Positions 52,147-60,865 of a stretch of 64,000 nucleotides of DNA are shown here, piece after piece. The stretch is from a bacterium (lineage in GTDB: Bacteria; SAR324; XYD2-FULL-50-16). The stretch is taken from positions 1 through 64,000 of the forward strand of contig JAHJTV010000076.1 of assembly GCA_018829445.1 (NCBI GenBank), in the 5' to 3' direction. Every line of letters begins with the position of its first letter. Position 1 is the stretch's first letter. The position numbers were made by a program, and so were the translations under genes. Below the pieces are notes generated by a model that saw nothing but the letters and a program-made list of their open reading frames with translations, was not told the DNA's origin and did not search any database.

Positions 52147-52388
52147 GTGGATTGAAAAAAAGCTTCAACGGAATCATTGAACTTTTTGTGGATTGTTGGG
52201 GATTGAAAATGAGGGATTTTAGGCAAGGTTTGTCTAGTAAGTTACTGATATCTTATGGTGCCCCCACCAGGACTCGAACCTGGAGCTGAGGATTAGGAAT
52301 CCTACAAGATCCTCCTTTAATTAGGCTGTTTTGATAGATGACTCGTGAAGAACATAAAATCATAATGCGGATTGGGTGTGGATTAAAA
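52147..52388. other. Candidate att region with arm-type-like repeats
   Basis: GTGGATTGAAAA at 52147-52158, GTGGATTG at 52188-52195, GGGATTGAAAA at 52199-52209 and GTGGATTAAAA at 52378-52388 flank the tRNA fragment on both sides. Short direct repeats around a tRNA-derived core are what a phage-type integrase needs for arm binding. This is inference from arrangement. Confidence 0.45.
52256..52303 (-). tRNA. 3' fragment of tRNA-Arg(CCT), attachment-site remnant
   Basis: On the minus strand the sequence runs from the anticodon stem through the loop TTCCTAA (anticodon CCT, 52295-52297). It continues through the T-arm CCAGG-TTCGAGT-CCTGG and the 3' acceptor strand, discriminator A and encoded CCA. 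The 5' half (acceptor GCCCCCA and D-arm) is missing beyond 52303. A 3' half starting at the anticodon stem is the classical attachment core left by tRNA-targeted integrases. It is not a functional tRNA. Confidence 0.8.
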
Positions 52389-52649
52389 AAAAACCTTTTG
52401 CTAAAGAGTCTCTCCAAATCGATTGATTTTACTTACCATTAGTAGATGATTTGAAGCACTTGAAGGTCATCTATACTAATCGAAAGCCGAAACCTTCAAC
52501 TTTGACAGACTGGGTTTGAGTTTTTCAAGTTCTTGCAGTGCAGTTCCAAGCAGAAACCTGTTGCCGATTTGAGTACATCAGGATTTGTCTTACTTGATAA
52601 TATTTGGTAATCTGAAATTCACAGAAAATAAAAATCAAAAGGGGGTTGA
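52304..52649. other. Intergenic region right of the tRNA fragment
   Basis: Apart from one arm-like repeat (52378-52388) I see no gene or strong hairpin. If the tRNA fragment is an att scar, this is the side on which a second element would have been inserted. Confidence 0.4.
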
Positions 52650-52883
52650 ATGATGGATGAAAATACTGAAAAAACAATAAATGAAGCCCTTGGATTACCA
52701 GCTCAAATTCGTGCTTGGCTGGCAGAGAAACTTTTGGAAAGTTTGGATACTGGAGAAGCGTTCGAGGTCTCCGAAGAATGGAAAATCGAGATTCAAAAAC
52801 GTTGCGCTAGTATCGATAAGGGCAGAGTGGAATTGAAAGAGGCATCTGAAGTGTTTCTGACAGCGATGGACGCACTCGGATGA
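52650..52883 (+). CDS. Antitoxin of the addiction-module family
   Basis: The 77-aa product (LPAQIRAWLAEKLLESLDTG, later VSEEWKIEIQKR) fits the unstable-antitoxin family that pairs with RelE/ParE toxins. It ends with a 4-bp ATGA overlap with the toxin gene, typical of type II toxin-antitoxin operons. GGGGG lies before the start. Confidence 0.85.
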   Translation: MMDENTEKTINEALGLPAQIRAWLAEKLLESLDTGEAFEVSEEWKIEIQKRCASIDKGRVELKEASEVFLTAMDALG

Positions 52884-53173
52884 AGACAGTCAAGTTTCAT
52901 CCAGATGCTGAATCTGAATTGATAGATGCAGCGAAGTTTTATGAAGACAAACAGGCGCAACTTGGAAAACGGTATCTTCAGGCTGTTTCACAAACAGTTG
53001 AAAGAATCTCTTTGAATCCATCAATTTACAGAAAAATTGGGGATGAGATCAGATGTGCAAGGACAAGCACTTTTCCGTTCGTCATTATTTTCAGAGAAAA
53101 AGAGAATCACATCGAGATATTGGCTGTTATGCATATCAGAAGACAGCCTGGATACTGGAAAACCCGCCAATAA
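52880..53173 (+). CDS. RelE/ParE-family toxin
   Basis: The 97-aa product (VKFHPDAESELIDAAKFYED..., FPFVIIFREKENHIEILAVM, HIRRQPGYW) matches the RelE/ParE fold. The HIRRQPGYW end is characteristic of the ParE-like branch. It would inhibit growth by acting on gyrase or mRNA unless bound by the upstream antitoxin. Confidence 0.88.
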   Translation: MKTVKFHPDAESELIDAAKFYEDKQAQLGKRYLQAVSQTVERISLNPSIYRKIGDEIRCARTSTFPFVIIFREKENHIEILAVMHIRRQPGYWKTRQ

Positions 53174-53380
53174 TACTTCGTCACAATAGTTATCTTTTTT
53201 TGAAATAAATGATTTCAAGACAACACTACAGACAATTATCATTTTACAGTCATAAAGAGCTGAATTGAATCTTGGAAAACACCCAAATGATTACCGCAAA
53301 TCTACTGCCTTTTGGAAAGGGAAGAGAAAAACGTTCCATTCATCCTTTGATATCTTGATAAACGTTGTTTGTGTGATCTT

Positions 53381-54598
53381 TTACTTGGTTGTCCCCACAA
53401 CCACGTGGGTTTTCAGGTACTGAACCACAAAATATATCATGGGAATCAACAACAGGAAAAAACAGGTGCCCAGCCAATAGATGGATCGAATCCCCATCAT
53501 CATTGCCACCGCACCGCTGGTCACCGGCGCAAACATCCAACCTACTGCTTTTGCAGAACCAGCCCAGCCAAAGATGCTGCCTCGAAGGTGGGACGGGGTT
53601 ACTTTCGCAATCCACACTTGCAGTATCGGATCTAATCCACCGGAAAAGAATATCATGAAAAAACGGGTAATAAAAATAAGGAGGAATCCGTCTGCAAATC
53701 CCTGCGGGAACATAAAAATCCCGGCAAACAGGGCTGAAATCATCGCGATCTTGGGCGGGGAAAAACGGTCAGCCAAACGCCCCATTATGATCCCTGCAAA
53801 AAAGCCGGCTAATCCACCGATAGCAGATAATGAGCCGGTAATAGATGCAGATCCCTGTAATTTTCCATTCACTTCCTGCACTAACAACGGTAAAAAGGAG
53901 CTATCAAACTGACGGGTGAAAGACATGGCAACCAGCAGAACCAGAATAGGTGCAGCCGGACCGATATTGATCAACAACGATTTTATCCTGAATTTCTCTC
54001 CCTTTTGCCGGATCACTTTTTTGGGTGGGCAGAAGTCTTCCCGGACACCTATCAGAATAAGCAGGGCAGAGCTGAATGTTAACAAACCGGATAAATAAAA
54101 AGCATTGCTGTGTCCGTAAAGCTCTGCAAAATTACCCCCAATAAAAGCCCCGAAAAGTGAACCGGAAAAGATAGCCGAACTGAGTGCTCCCAATGCCAAT
54201 CCATGTTTTTTTTCGGGAGTATTCACGGATACCAGGGTTTGACTGGCGGTCATCGTCCCGGTGAAAATCCCCTGTCCAGCACGCAAACACAATAAAAGTT
54301 CAGCATCGGAAACCAATCCCATACAGGTGAGGATAATGGATGCTGCAAAATTCGCTCGAAGCAGCATTAGTCGTCGACCATAACGATCACCCACCGCTCC
54401 CCAAAACGGTGAAGATATCGCCAGTGTCAACGGTGCCAATGATCCAAAAAGTGCCACATATTGTTTAAGCTGCACGCCTTCGGTTATACCCAGTTCCTGA
54501 AAATAAAAAGGGACAAACGGTATGGAAAAAGCAAAGCCACTAATTGCTAAAAACTGAGCCAGCCAGATAACAATCAGATTTTTTTTCCAATTCACCAT
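53381..54598 (-). CDS. MFS transporter, drug-exporter type
   Basis: The 405-aa product has twelve membrane helices and the MFS motif WGAVGDRYGRRLMLL near residues 65-79. The second-half loop GRLADRFSPPK near 274-284 matches too. It resembles MdtG/Bcr-type proton-driven exporters, but the substrate is unknown. No regulator is adjacent. Confidence 0.85.
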   Translation of the reverse strand: MVNWKKNLIVIWLAQFLAISGFAFSIPFVPFYFQELGITEGVQLKQYVALFGSLAPLTLAISSPFWGAVGDRYGRRLMLLRANFAASIILTCMGLVSDAELLLCLRAGQGIFTGTMTASQTLVSVNTPEKKHGLALGALSSAIFSGSLFGAFIGGNFAELYGHSNAFYLSGLLTFSSALLILIGVREDFCPPKKVIRQKGEKFRIKSLLINIGPAAPILVLLVAMSFTRQFDSSFLPLLVQEVNGKLQGSASITGSLSAIGGLAGFFAGIIMGRLADRFSPPKIAMISALFAGIFMFPQGFADGFLLIFITRFFMIFFSGGLDPILQVWIAKVTPSHLRGSIFGWAGSAKAVGWMFAPVTSGAVAMMMGIRSIYWLGTCFFLLLIPMIYFVVQYLKTHVVVGTTK

Positions 54599-55229
54599 AT
54601 TTCATGTTTGAACAACAATCGTTCATAAGTGGTTTTAACTACAATTTTTCAGTTAAATTTCGATTTCCGTGTTTGGTTGTTTAACCACGAATACAAGATA
54701 TCAGTATTTCGCAAAAACAGCCTTCCTTCAAGGGTTATTAGCCGGTTAGGCAAGTAGATCTCAACGGAGGAAACCTCCTATTTCGACCTGGAGTTTATAC
54801 TGATATAGTAAAGTTGTTTTTTTTCTGAAAGCCATCGATAAGTTTATAAAAGATTGACTCCGGTTGTAAGGTTAAATTCTGACGACCAACTTTTCCCTCC
54901 TTATCAATTCGGTCGCACAACATTCTTCCAACAAACAAAGCATGTTGGTTTTCTTTTTAAACAGACGTTGAGACACTTATCGTGGATTTTCGGTAATCCC
55001 ATTGCTGTGTGACAAGGGCATTCTGCCTCATCAGACACTTGCAACCAGATTGGAGTAGGATGAGAATTTTATAAAATCTATGAACTTCAAAAGTTATTTC
55101 AAATACTTAGACATATAATGATTTTTTTTGCCTTGCATTGTTGACATATGGAAGAAATATATTTATCTATGATGTGTTACTTTTTTAAAATATTTCGCAC
55201 CTTTCCGGATTTTTATAAGGAGACTGATT
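54599..55229. other. Intergenic region upstream of the Ni/Co transporter
   Basis: No gene is seen in these 631 bp. I looked for the cobalamin riboswitch B12-box and did not find it. A TTGACA at 55141-55146 is a possible -35 box, but the best -10 (TATGAT at 55168) is 21 bp away, so the promoter is uncertain. AAGGAG lies before the next start. Confidence 0.4.
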
Positions 55230-56261
55230 ATGCACATGGCAGATGCGTTGATTTCACCAGCTGTTGGTGGAGGGATGTGGGTAATATCCGCCGGCTTGAT
55301 TTGGCATTGTTCGAGAAAATTGAAAGACGACCTGGATGGAAGCAAAATTCCACTCATGGGTGTAATCGGTGCTTTTGTATTTGCCGCGCAGATGATCAAT
55401 TTTTCCATTCCTGCAACCGGTTCAAGCGGGCACCTGGGAGGAGGAATGATTTTAGCGATTCTTTTGGGCCCCTACGCAGCCTTTCTTACAATTGCTTCCG
55501 TTCTTACGATTCAGGCATTTTTCTTTGCCGATGGTGGACTGCTCGCCCTGGGGTGCAATATCTTTAATCTGGGTTTTTTCCCTTGTTTTATCGCGTACCC
55601 TTATATATATAAAAGGATTGTTGGAACAAGTCCGGGACAGGGAAGAATTATTACGGGGGCACTAATATCCGCTTTGATTGGCTTGCAGTTGGGAGCATTT
55701 GCGGTCGTGCTTGAGACTTGGCTCTCCGGAATTTCCGAACTGCCGTTTGGCATGTTTGTACTCCTGATGCAACCCATTCATTTAGCTATTGGTATTGTAG
55801 AAGGTTTGGCAACAGCAGCGGTGGTTATTTTTATCTGGAAAGCCCGTCCTGAAATACTAACAGCTTCGAGCCCGGCTGTTTCAAATAACAGTATTTCTTT
55901 TAAGAATGTCCTGATTGTTTTGGCCGTTGCAACCCTTATCGTTGGCGGAGCCGTGAGCTGGTTTGCTTCATCTCATCCGGACGGACTTGAATGGTCGATG
56001 TTTAGAACATCCGGCTCTTTGGAACTTGAAACTCCCGAAAGCGGCATATATCATTCGTTGGCCGGCATTCAGGAAAAAACGGCTATATTGCCCGACTATG
56101 GGTTCAAGCAATCGCCTGATACAGTGGAAGAAGAAGGTACAGAAAGCTGGCCGGCGGTCAGTGCCGGAACAACAATCTCCGGATTTGTTGGAAGCATATT
56201 AACCCTTATTTTAGCGATTTTATTGGGATTCGCATTTAAACGCAGGCGTATTAAGCACTGA
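55230..56261 (+). CDS. Ni/Co ECF transporter substrate component, MN fusion (CbiM/NikM + PDGLE domain)
   Basis: The 343-aa membrane protein starts MHMADALISP, the conserved N-terminus of CbiM/NikM in which the N-terminal His helps bind the metal. GSSGHLGGGM near residue 66 is also conserved. After the M domain (to about 215) a second part carries SSHPDGLEW near 248-256, the signature of the PDGLE (CbiN/NikN-like) domain, and a final membrane helix. The fusion makes separate N genes unnecessary. Whether Ni or Co is carried cannot be decided from sequence. Confidence 0.88.
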   Translation: MHMADALISPAVGGGMWVISAGLIWHCSRKLKDDLDGSKIPLMGVIGAFVFAAQMINFSIPATGSSGHLGGGMILAILLGPYAAFLTIASVLTIQAFFFADGGLLALGCNIFNLGFFPCFIAYPYIYKRIVGTSPGQGRIITGALISALIGLQLGAFAVVLETWLSGISELPFGMFVLLMQPIHLAIGIVEGLATAAVVIFIWKARPEILTASSPAVSNNSISFKNVLIVLAVATLIVGGAVSWFASSHPDGLEWSMFRTSGSLELETPESGIYHSLAGIQEKTAILPDYGFKQSPDTVEEEGTESWPAVSAGTTISGFVGSILTLILAILLGFAFKRRRIKH

Positions 56262-56296
56262 TAAAATCAATCTATATCGAAACATTATCAACAACT

Positions 56297-57109
56297 ATGG
56301 CGAAAATTGATAGAGGTTTCATCGACATCGGATATATGGATACCCTATCCCGTCAAGACACCGCCATACATCGTTTGGATCCCCGCATCAAGTTTATCAC
56401 CACCATGGTTTTTATCACCGTGGTGGTATCATTCGATAAATACACTTTATCCGCACTGATTCCCTTTATCCTTTACCCGGTTTTTCTTTGTGCCGCTGGG
56501 AATATCCCAATCAGTCACCTCTTGAAAAAGATACTTTTGGTCTCACCTTTTGCCATCATGATCGGTATTTTTAACCCTTTGATGGATACGCAAACCCATT
56601 TGCTTTTAGGTGATTTTCAGGTTTCAGGCGGTTGGGTCTCTTTTTTTTCCATTCTCCTCCGTTTTGTCCTAACGGTTGGTGGAGCTTTAAGCCTGATTGC
56701 CGTTACCGGATTCAACTCAGTTTGTCTCGCCATGGAAAAACTAAGAGTTCCCCGTGTTTTTACGATACAACTTATGTTTTTGCACCGCTATTTGTTTGTG
56801 CTGACTGCTGAAGCTGCCAGGATGTACAGGGCCAGCTCCCTGCGAAGGCCTGATGGGAATAGCCTGGGAATTAAGACGTTTGGGTCTCTATTGGGACATT
56901 TATTGTTAAGAAGCCTGGATCGAGCGCAACGCATTCATTTGGCCATGCATTGTCGGGGATTTGACGGCCATATCCGAACACTCAAACGACTCCATATCGG
57001 TCTCCCGGAGGTAGGTTTTGTTCTGATCTGGTGCGGATTATTCCTCCTGATGCGAACCATAAACATTCCACAATTTTTCGGAAGCCTGATCACGGAGCTT
57101 TTGCCATGA
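56297..57109 (+). CDS. cbiQ: ECF transporter T component (CbiQ-like)
   Basis: The 270-aa protein starts with a soluble stretch (LDPRIKFITTMVFI) and has five to six membrane helices. The coupling motifs are YRASSLRRPDG near 178-188 and the ARG-like segment MHCRGFDG near 216-223, which contact the ATPase. It lies 35 bp after the M component and overlaps the ATPase gene by 4 bp. Confidence 0.88.
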   Translation: MAKIDRGFIDIGYMDTLSRQDTAIHRLDPRIKFITTMVFITVVVSFDKYTLSALIPFILYPVFLCAAGNIPISHLLKKILLVSPFAIMIGIFNPLMDTQTHLLLGDFQVSGGWVSFFSILLRFVLTVGGALSLIAVTGFNSVCLAMEKLRVPRVFTIQLMFLHRYLFVLTAEAARMYRASSLRRPDGNSLGIKTFGSLLGHLLLRSLDRAQRIHLAMHCRGFDGHIRTLKRLHIGLPEVGFVLIWCGLFLLMRTINIPQFFGSLITELLP

Positions 57110-57870
57110 GCCATCACCTTGTCGAAGCCAGGGATCTCCACTACATTTATTCTGATGGCACCCATGCCGTTAAAGGTGTTTCCTTTCGCATCACACATGG
57201 AGAGTCGGTGGCAATCGTCGGCGCTAACGGAGCTGGTAAATCGACTCTTCTACTCCATCTCAACGGCTATTTGTTCCCGAGTCAGGGAACTCTGATTGTT
57301 GGGGAATATCCAGTAACAAAAAAAACAGTCTCTTTGGCACGTCGAGCCGTCGGTATGGTTTTTCAGAATCCGGATGACCAGTTGTTTATGCCAACAGTAT
57401 TTGACGATGTTGCCTTTGGTCCCCTAAATATGGGATTGCCTGAGAGTGATGTTGAAGCGCGGGTAAACAAAGCATTACAAACAGTCGGAGCTTTTCATTT
57501 AAAGAACAAACCCCCCTATCGGCTTTCAGGCGGTGAAAAACGAGCAGTTGCCATAGCATCCGTGCTTTCCATGTCACCTGATATTTTGGTTATGGACGAA
57601 CCCTCCTCCAATCTTGATCCCAAATCCCGAAAGCTTTTAATAGAACTGCTCAAGACATTCAAACACACCAAGATCATTGCCACTCACGATCTTGATATGG
57701 CTGTAGATCTCTGTGAGCGCACCATTGTGCTCAATGATGGCAAAGTCACCGCTGACGGACCAACCATGGATCTTTTTCAAAATAAAACGCTTTTAAATCA
57801 AAGCAATCTTGAAATGCCTCTTAAAATGCAGGGATGCCCCGTTTGCGGAAATGGTGGAATCCCCGGGTAA
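57106..57870 (+). CDS. cbiO: ECF transporter ATPase (CbiO-like)
   Basis: The 254-aa product from ATG 57106 (MSHHLVEARDL; ATGA overlap with the previous gene) has Walker A GANGAGKST at 39-47. The Q-loop is FQNPDDQLF, the signature RLSGGEKRAVAIA and Walker B ILVMDEPSSNLDP. It energises metal uptake with the M and Q proteins. The C-terminus carries an unusual short tail CPVCGNGG, possibly a metal-binding CxxC. Confidence 0.92.
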   Translation: MSHHLVEARDLHYIYSDGTHAVKGVSFRITHGESVAIVGANGAGKSTLLLHLNGYLFPSQGTLIVGEYPVTKKTVSLARRAVGMVFQNPDDQLFMPTVFDDVAFGPLNMGLPESDVEARVNKALQTVGAFHLKNKPPYRLSGGEKRAVAIASVLSMSPDILVMDEPSSNLDPKSRKLLIELLKTFKHTKIIATHDLDMAVDLCERTIVLNDGKVTADGPTMDLFQNKTLLNQSNLEMPLKMQGCPVCGNGGIPG

Positions 57871-57923
57871 GAACGAAGAGGGGGATGACTGTATGTCTAT
57901 CTGCATTCCTGTATTAACAGGGC

Positions 57924-59489
57924 TCATGCCCAGCGGCAGGTCAGGTGATTGTCGACGGTATGAATCTGCAGCAACCCTTTGTCTATCAGCTCTTGAACAC
58001 TGGACAAAACGTAGGTCAAAGGCTGGCCAGTTTGTTCTGCAATTTTCTCTGCAATTTGAGTTCCAGGTTTGTTGCCGTTTACAGGGGTTGGAATCGGCTC
58101 CAGCTTCTCAATAATATCCTCGCTAAGCAGTTTGAAGACCACATCCAGTCGCTTGTTTCCCAGATAGACCAACTGATCGGTTGCATTAACAGTCCCCTCC
58201 TGAAATTCTTTTTCAATCCGGGCTTCAACCTTGCGAACGGTCTTCATATAAAACTCCTCAATAAACCCTTCAATATCAGCGGCTGACAATGAACTGGTCT
58301 TCACAATGGCCCGGTTGGCGTCAAAATCGGACCAATTATCTGACAGTAATTCCAGGTCATACTGATCCATCTGGTCATGAACGGTTGTCCCCGGAAAAGG
58401 AGCCAGGAAATGGTAACCATAAATGATATCCAGCTCCTCCGCGAACCGGTGAGAGTCCATCAACGTCTCTCTGGTTTCTCCGGGCAGACCAACAATAAAC
58501 GAACCAAAAACTTTCATATCCGCAGCTTTGCTATCAGCGACCGCTTGACGGATACGATCAAGTTTGACCCGCTTTCGGACTCGATCCAGCATTTGCTGAT
58601 TGCCTGATTCCATCCCAAAGAAAATTGTATCACAGCCAGACCGGCGCATGATCTGCAGGAGTTCCGGAGTGACAGAATCGGCTCGGGCAAACGCTGTCCA
58701 CGGGAATACCAGCCCCCGGTGTTGGATTTCATCGCAGATGGCTTTCACGCGAGTAACATTCGATGTGAAAAAATCGTCCGAAAAATTGATACGCTGGAAA
58801 CCGTATCGAAGGAGACTTTCAATTTCATCGACCACGATTATCGGATTTCGATTGCGAACCCGATTGCCGACCATACGATGCCCCTGGCAAAAAATACATC
58901 GGTTGGGACACCCACGGCTGGTAATGATACTGATTGGAAAACTTAAAGCAAGGTATCTGGAAATCGGCAAAAGATCCCGCGACGGCAACGACAGTTTGTC
59001 CAGGTCTTGAATCCATTTACGGGGAGGAGTGACAATCAGCTCTCCATTTTCCATGAAGGCAATACCCTTAATCCGATGCCATTCACTCCGATTCCGTATC
59101 ACCGGTGTTAATTCCGAGATTGTTTCTTCTCCCTCTCCGATAACGATCAGGTCAATCTCGGGATATTTCTTCAGGGTTGATTCATAATCGAAACTAACAT
59201 GAGGTCCGCCCATTACAGTCACAGCGGAAGGGAATAGCTGTCGCGCCGATTTGATAATACCTGCGGCCAGATTGAAATTTAAGGTTACCGACGTGATACC
59301 AATCAAATCGGGTTCAAAGTCTTTTAACTCAATTTCAAGCTTTTTAACGGTGTATTGTCGGACAATATAGTCAAATATCTTTACTTCAGCTTTCTCTTTT
59401 TCAAAAGCCGCAGCAACATAACAGAGCCCCAAAGGAGCTGACGGACCTTCAGCCAGTGGGTACGGAGGGGCGATCAACGCGACCTTCAT
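57924..59489 (-). CDS. B12-binding-domain radical SAM protein
   Basis: The 521-aa product has an N-terminal cobalamin-binding-like Rossmann domain (residues 1-145). A radical SAM domain follows with the cluster motif SRGCPNRCIFC (CxxxCxxC, about 192-202) and GMESGNQQMLDRVRKR. The C-terminal ~130 residues are not recognised and include a winged-helix-like end. The family makes methylthioether, hopanoid or other modifications; the substrate is unknown. It converges with the Ni/Co transporter, and the possible cobalt link is inference. Confidence 0.85.
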   Translation of the reverse strand: MKVALIAPPYPLAEGPSAPLGLCYVAAAFEKEKAEVKIFDYIVRQYTVKKLEIELKDFEPDLIGITSVTLNFNLAAGIIKSARQLFPSAVTVMGGPHVSFDYESTLKKYPEIDLIVIGEGEETISELTPVIRNRSEWHRIKGIAFMENGELIVTPPRKWIQDLDKLSLPSRDLLPISRYLALSFPISIITSRGCPNRCIFCQGHRMVGNRVRNRNPIIVVDEIESLLRYGFQRINFSDDFFTSNVTRVKAICDEIQHRGLVFPWTAFARADSVTPELLQIMRRSGCDTIFFGMESGNQQMLDRVRKRVKLDRIRQAVADSKAADMKVFGSFIVGLPGETRETLMDSHRFAEELDIIYGYHFLAPFPGTTVHDQMDQYDLELLSDNWSDFDANRAIVKTSSLSAADIEGFIEEFYMKTVRKVEARIEKEFQEGTVNATDQLVYLGNKRLDVVFKLLSEDIIEKLEPIPTPVNGNKPGTQIAEKIAEQTGQPLTYVLSSVQELIDKGLLQIHTVDNHLTCRWA

Positions 59490-59765
59490 TAGAGTTTTTC
59501 CTGAAAAATAATCTTATCAAAGCGGGACGGGGAAAGGAAATGGTGCCCTTCGTTGGAAGGAATGATTAATGATAAGAAATGGGGTTTTAGGTGTCAAGCT
59601 GTGTTTTTTGACGTTACTCGAAAATCATTTTCTTCAACCTGATCCAGGACTCTCTGTGTAAATAATATTTATCTTATCAGGTTGTTAAAAAAACGATTAG
59701 AAATAGAGACAAGATGTTTTTCCCATCCGTTTTACGATTTGAGGTTCTCCCGCTACCCGTCCCAT

Positions 59766-59900
59766 CTAAATGATACAACCATTGTCTGCCTCCTGATGAT
59801 TCCATTCATAAAAACAATGGATTATATATTCTATCAAAGTGTTTAATAAACTCTTTTCTTCAAAGAAAATTAAACCGGGCAGGCATTCGGATTCTACCAT
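59766..59900 (-). CDS. Possible 44-aa protein downstream of the FRG gene
   Basis: A frame from ATG 59900 (MVESECLPGLIFFEEKSLLN...) begins 8 bp after the FRG gene stop, with AAGGA 13 bp upstream. The rest of 59490-59908 is non-coding as far as I can see. It may be chance. Confidence 0.3.
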   Translation of the reverse strand: MVESECLPGLIFFEEKSLLNTLIEYIIHCFYEWNHQEADNGCII

Positions 59901-59908
59901 GATGCGGT

Positions 59909-60817
59909 TTAGTCCTTGGGACTGTAGTATCTCCTCAGGTAAGAACTTAGTCCATCCAGTCCCGGGAACAGAACTCTTTCGGTGATATTGCATTGATCCA
60001 GCTTGTCTCTGAACTCCCATTTCAGTTCCGCCGGAATGATGATACGTCGGTATAGTTGAGGATGTTGCTGCAGCCAGTCGTCTATCGCCCGATCAGAATT
60101 GGGCATGACGGAAAAAAGGGCATACTGGTTGATAATCCGCTCATCCATGGAGGGTGGTTCGAAAAACAGGAGAAACTCCCCGAATCGACTGTATTTATCG
60201 AACTCTTCCAGCGAACGGATCACATCATGAAATGAAAAATCATCCGGTAGCAGCCCCTTCTCCACTTCTCCTTTAAACAGAACAGACAATAGCTCGATGG
60301 TAAAAGCCTGAGCGCCCTCAGTATGCAGACAATTCTTTAATTCATCCGGCAGAAGATCATGAGCCCGTTGATAGTTAATAATCCAGATAACGCCATCCAT
60401 CCCGTATCTGACATGATTTGCCGTGGCAAAATGAAGCGCGACATAGGGAGAATAGGTCCAATCCAGCAGCCGGGTGGGCAAACCATAATGCTGGGCAATG
60501 GTCAGTAGATGCCAGATGGAATGGAATTTCTGGGAAACTCCCTGTCCATACTTGCGAAAACTCCTGAGCAGATGTTTCTCCAATTTGGAAAAGGCTCCAT
60601 CCAGACGAATCAGGGAGGTAACCAGTCGGTATGATTTATTCGATAATCCCCTGTACACAAAAGGTGAACGAAAACGTTGGATATCGTTGTTCCACGAGTC
60701 CCTGAACAGTTCATCCTGGAGTTCCGTCCAGCTTTTAACAACAACATCTTTTTCTGTTGGGTCCATATGCCGAGGTTTTTTTTGGGTTAAGGGAGAAGTC
60801 GCAGTGTTTCGGAACAT
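59909..60817 (-). CDS. FRG-domain protein
   Basis: The 302-aa product (ATG 60817; a TTG at 60835 is also possible, and MDPTEKD at 60766 is a shorter alternative) carries the FRG domain. The motifs are FVYRGLSN and AQHYGLPTRLLDW followed by TYSPYVALHFA. FRG proteins are frequent in phage- and stress-response loci, but their activity is poorly known. The domain spans about residues 30-230. No clear ribosome site was found for any start. It follows the PabB-PabC fusion by 48 bp. Confidence 0.8.
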   Translation of the reverse strand: MFRNTATSPLTQKKPRHMDPTEKDVVVKSWTELQDELFRDSWNNDIQRFRSPFVYRGLSNKSYRLVTSLIRLDGAFSKLEKHLLRSFRKYGQGVSQKFHSIWHLLTIAQHYGLPTRLLDWTYSPYVALHFATANHVRYGMDGVIWIINYQRAHDLLPDELKNCLHTEGAQAFTIELLSVLFKGEVEKGLLPDDFSFHDVIRSLEEFDKYSRFGEFLLFFEPPSMDERIINQYALFSVMPNSDRAIDDWLQQHPQLYRRIIIPAELKWEFRDKLDQCNITERVLFPGLDGLSSYLRRYYSPKD

Positions 60818-60865
60818 CTTAATACTGGCATACAAAAAAGTTGTGACAGATTTCTCGATACTTCG

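Noticed and set aside
54599..55229. Cobalamin riboswitch before the Ni/Co transporter
   Set aside because: The conserved B12-box and the expected helices were not found; the long leader alone is not evidence.
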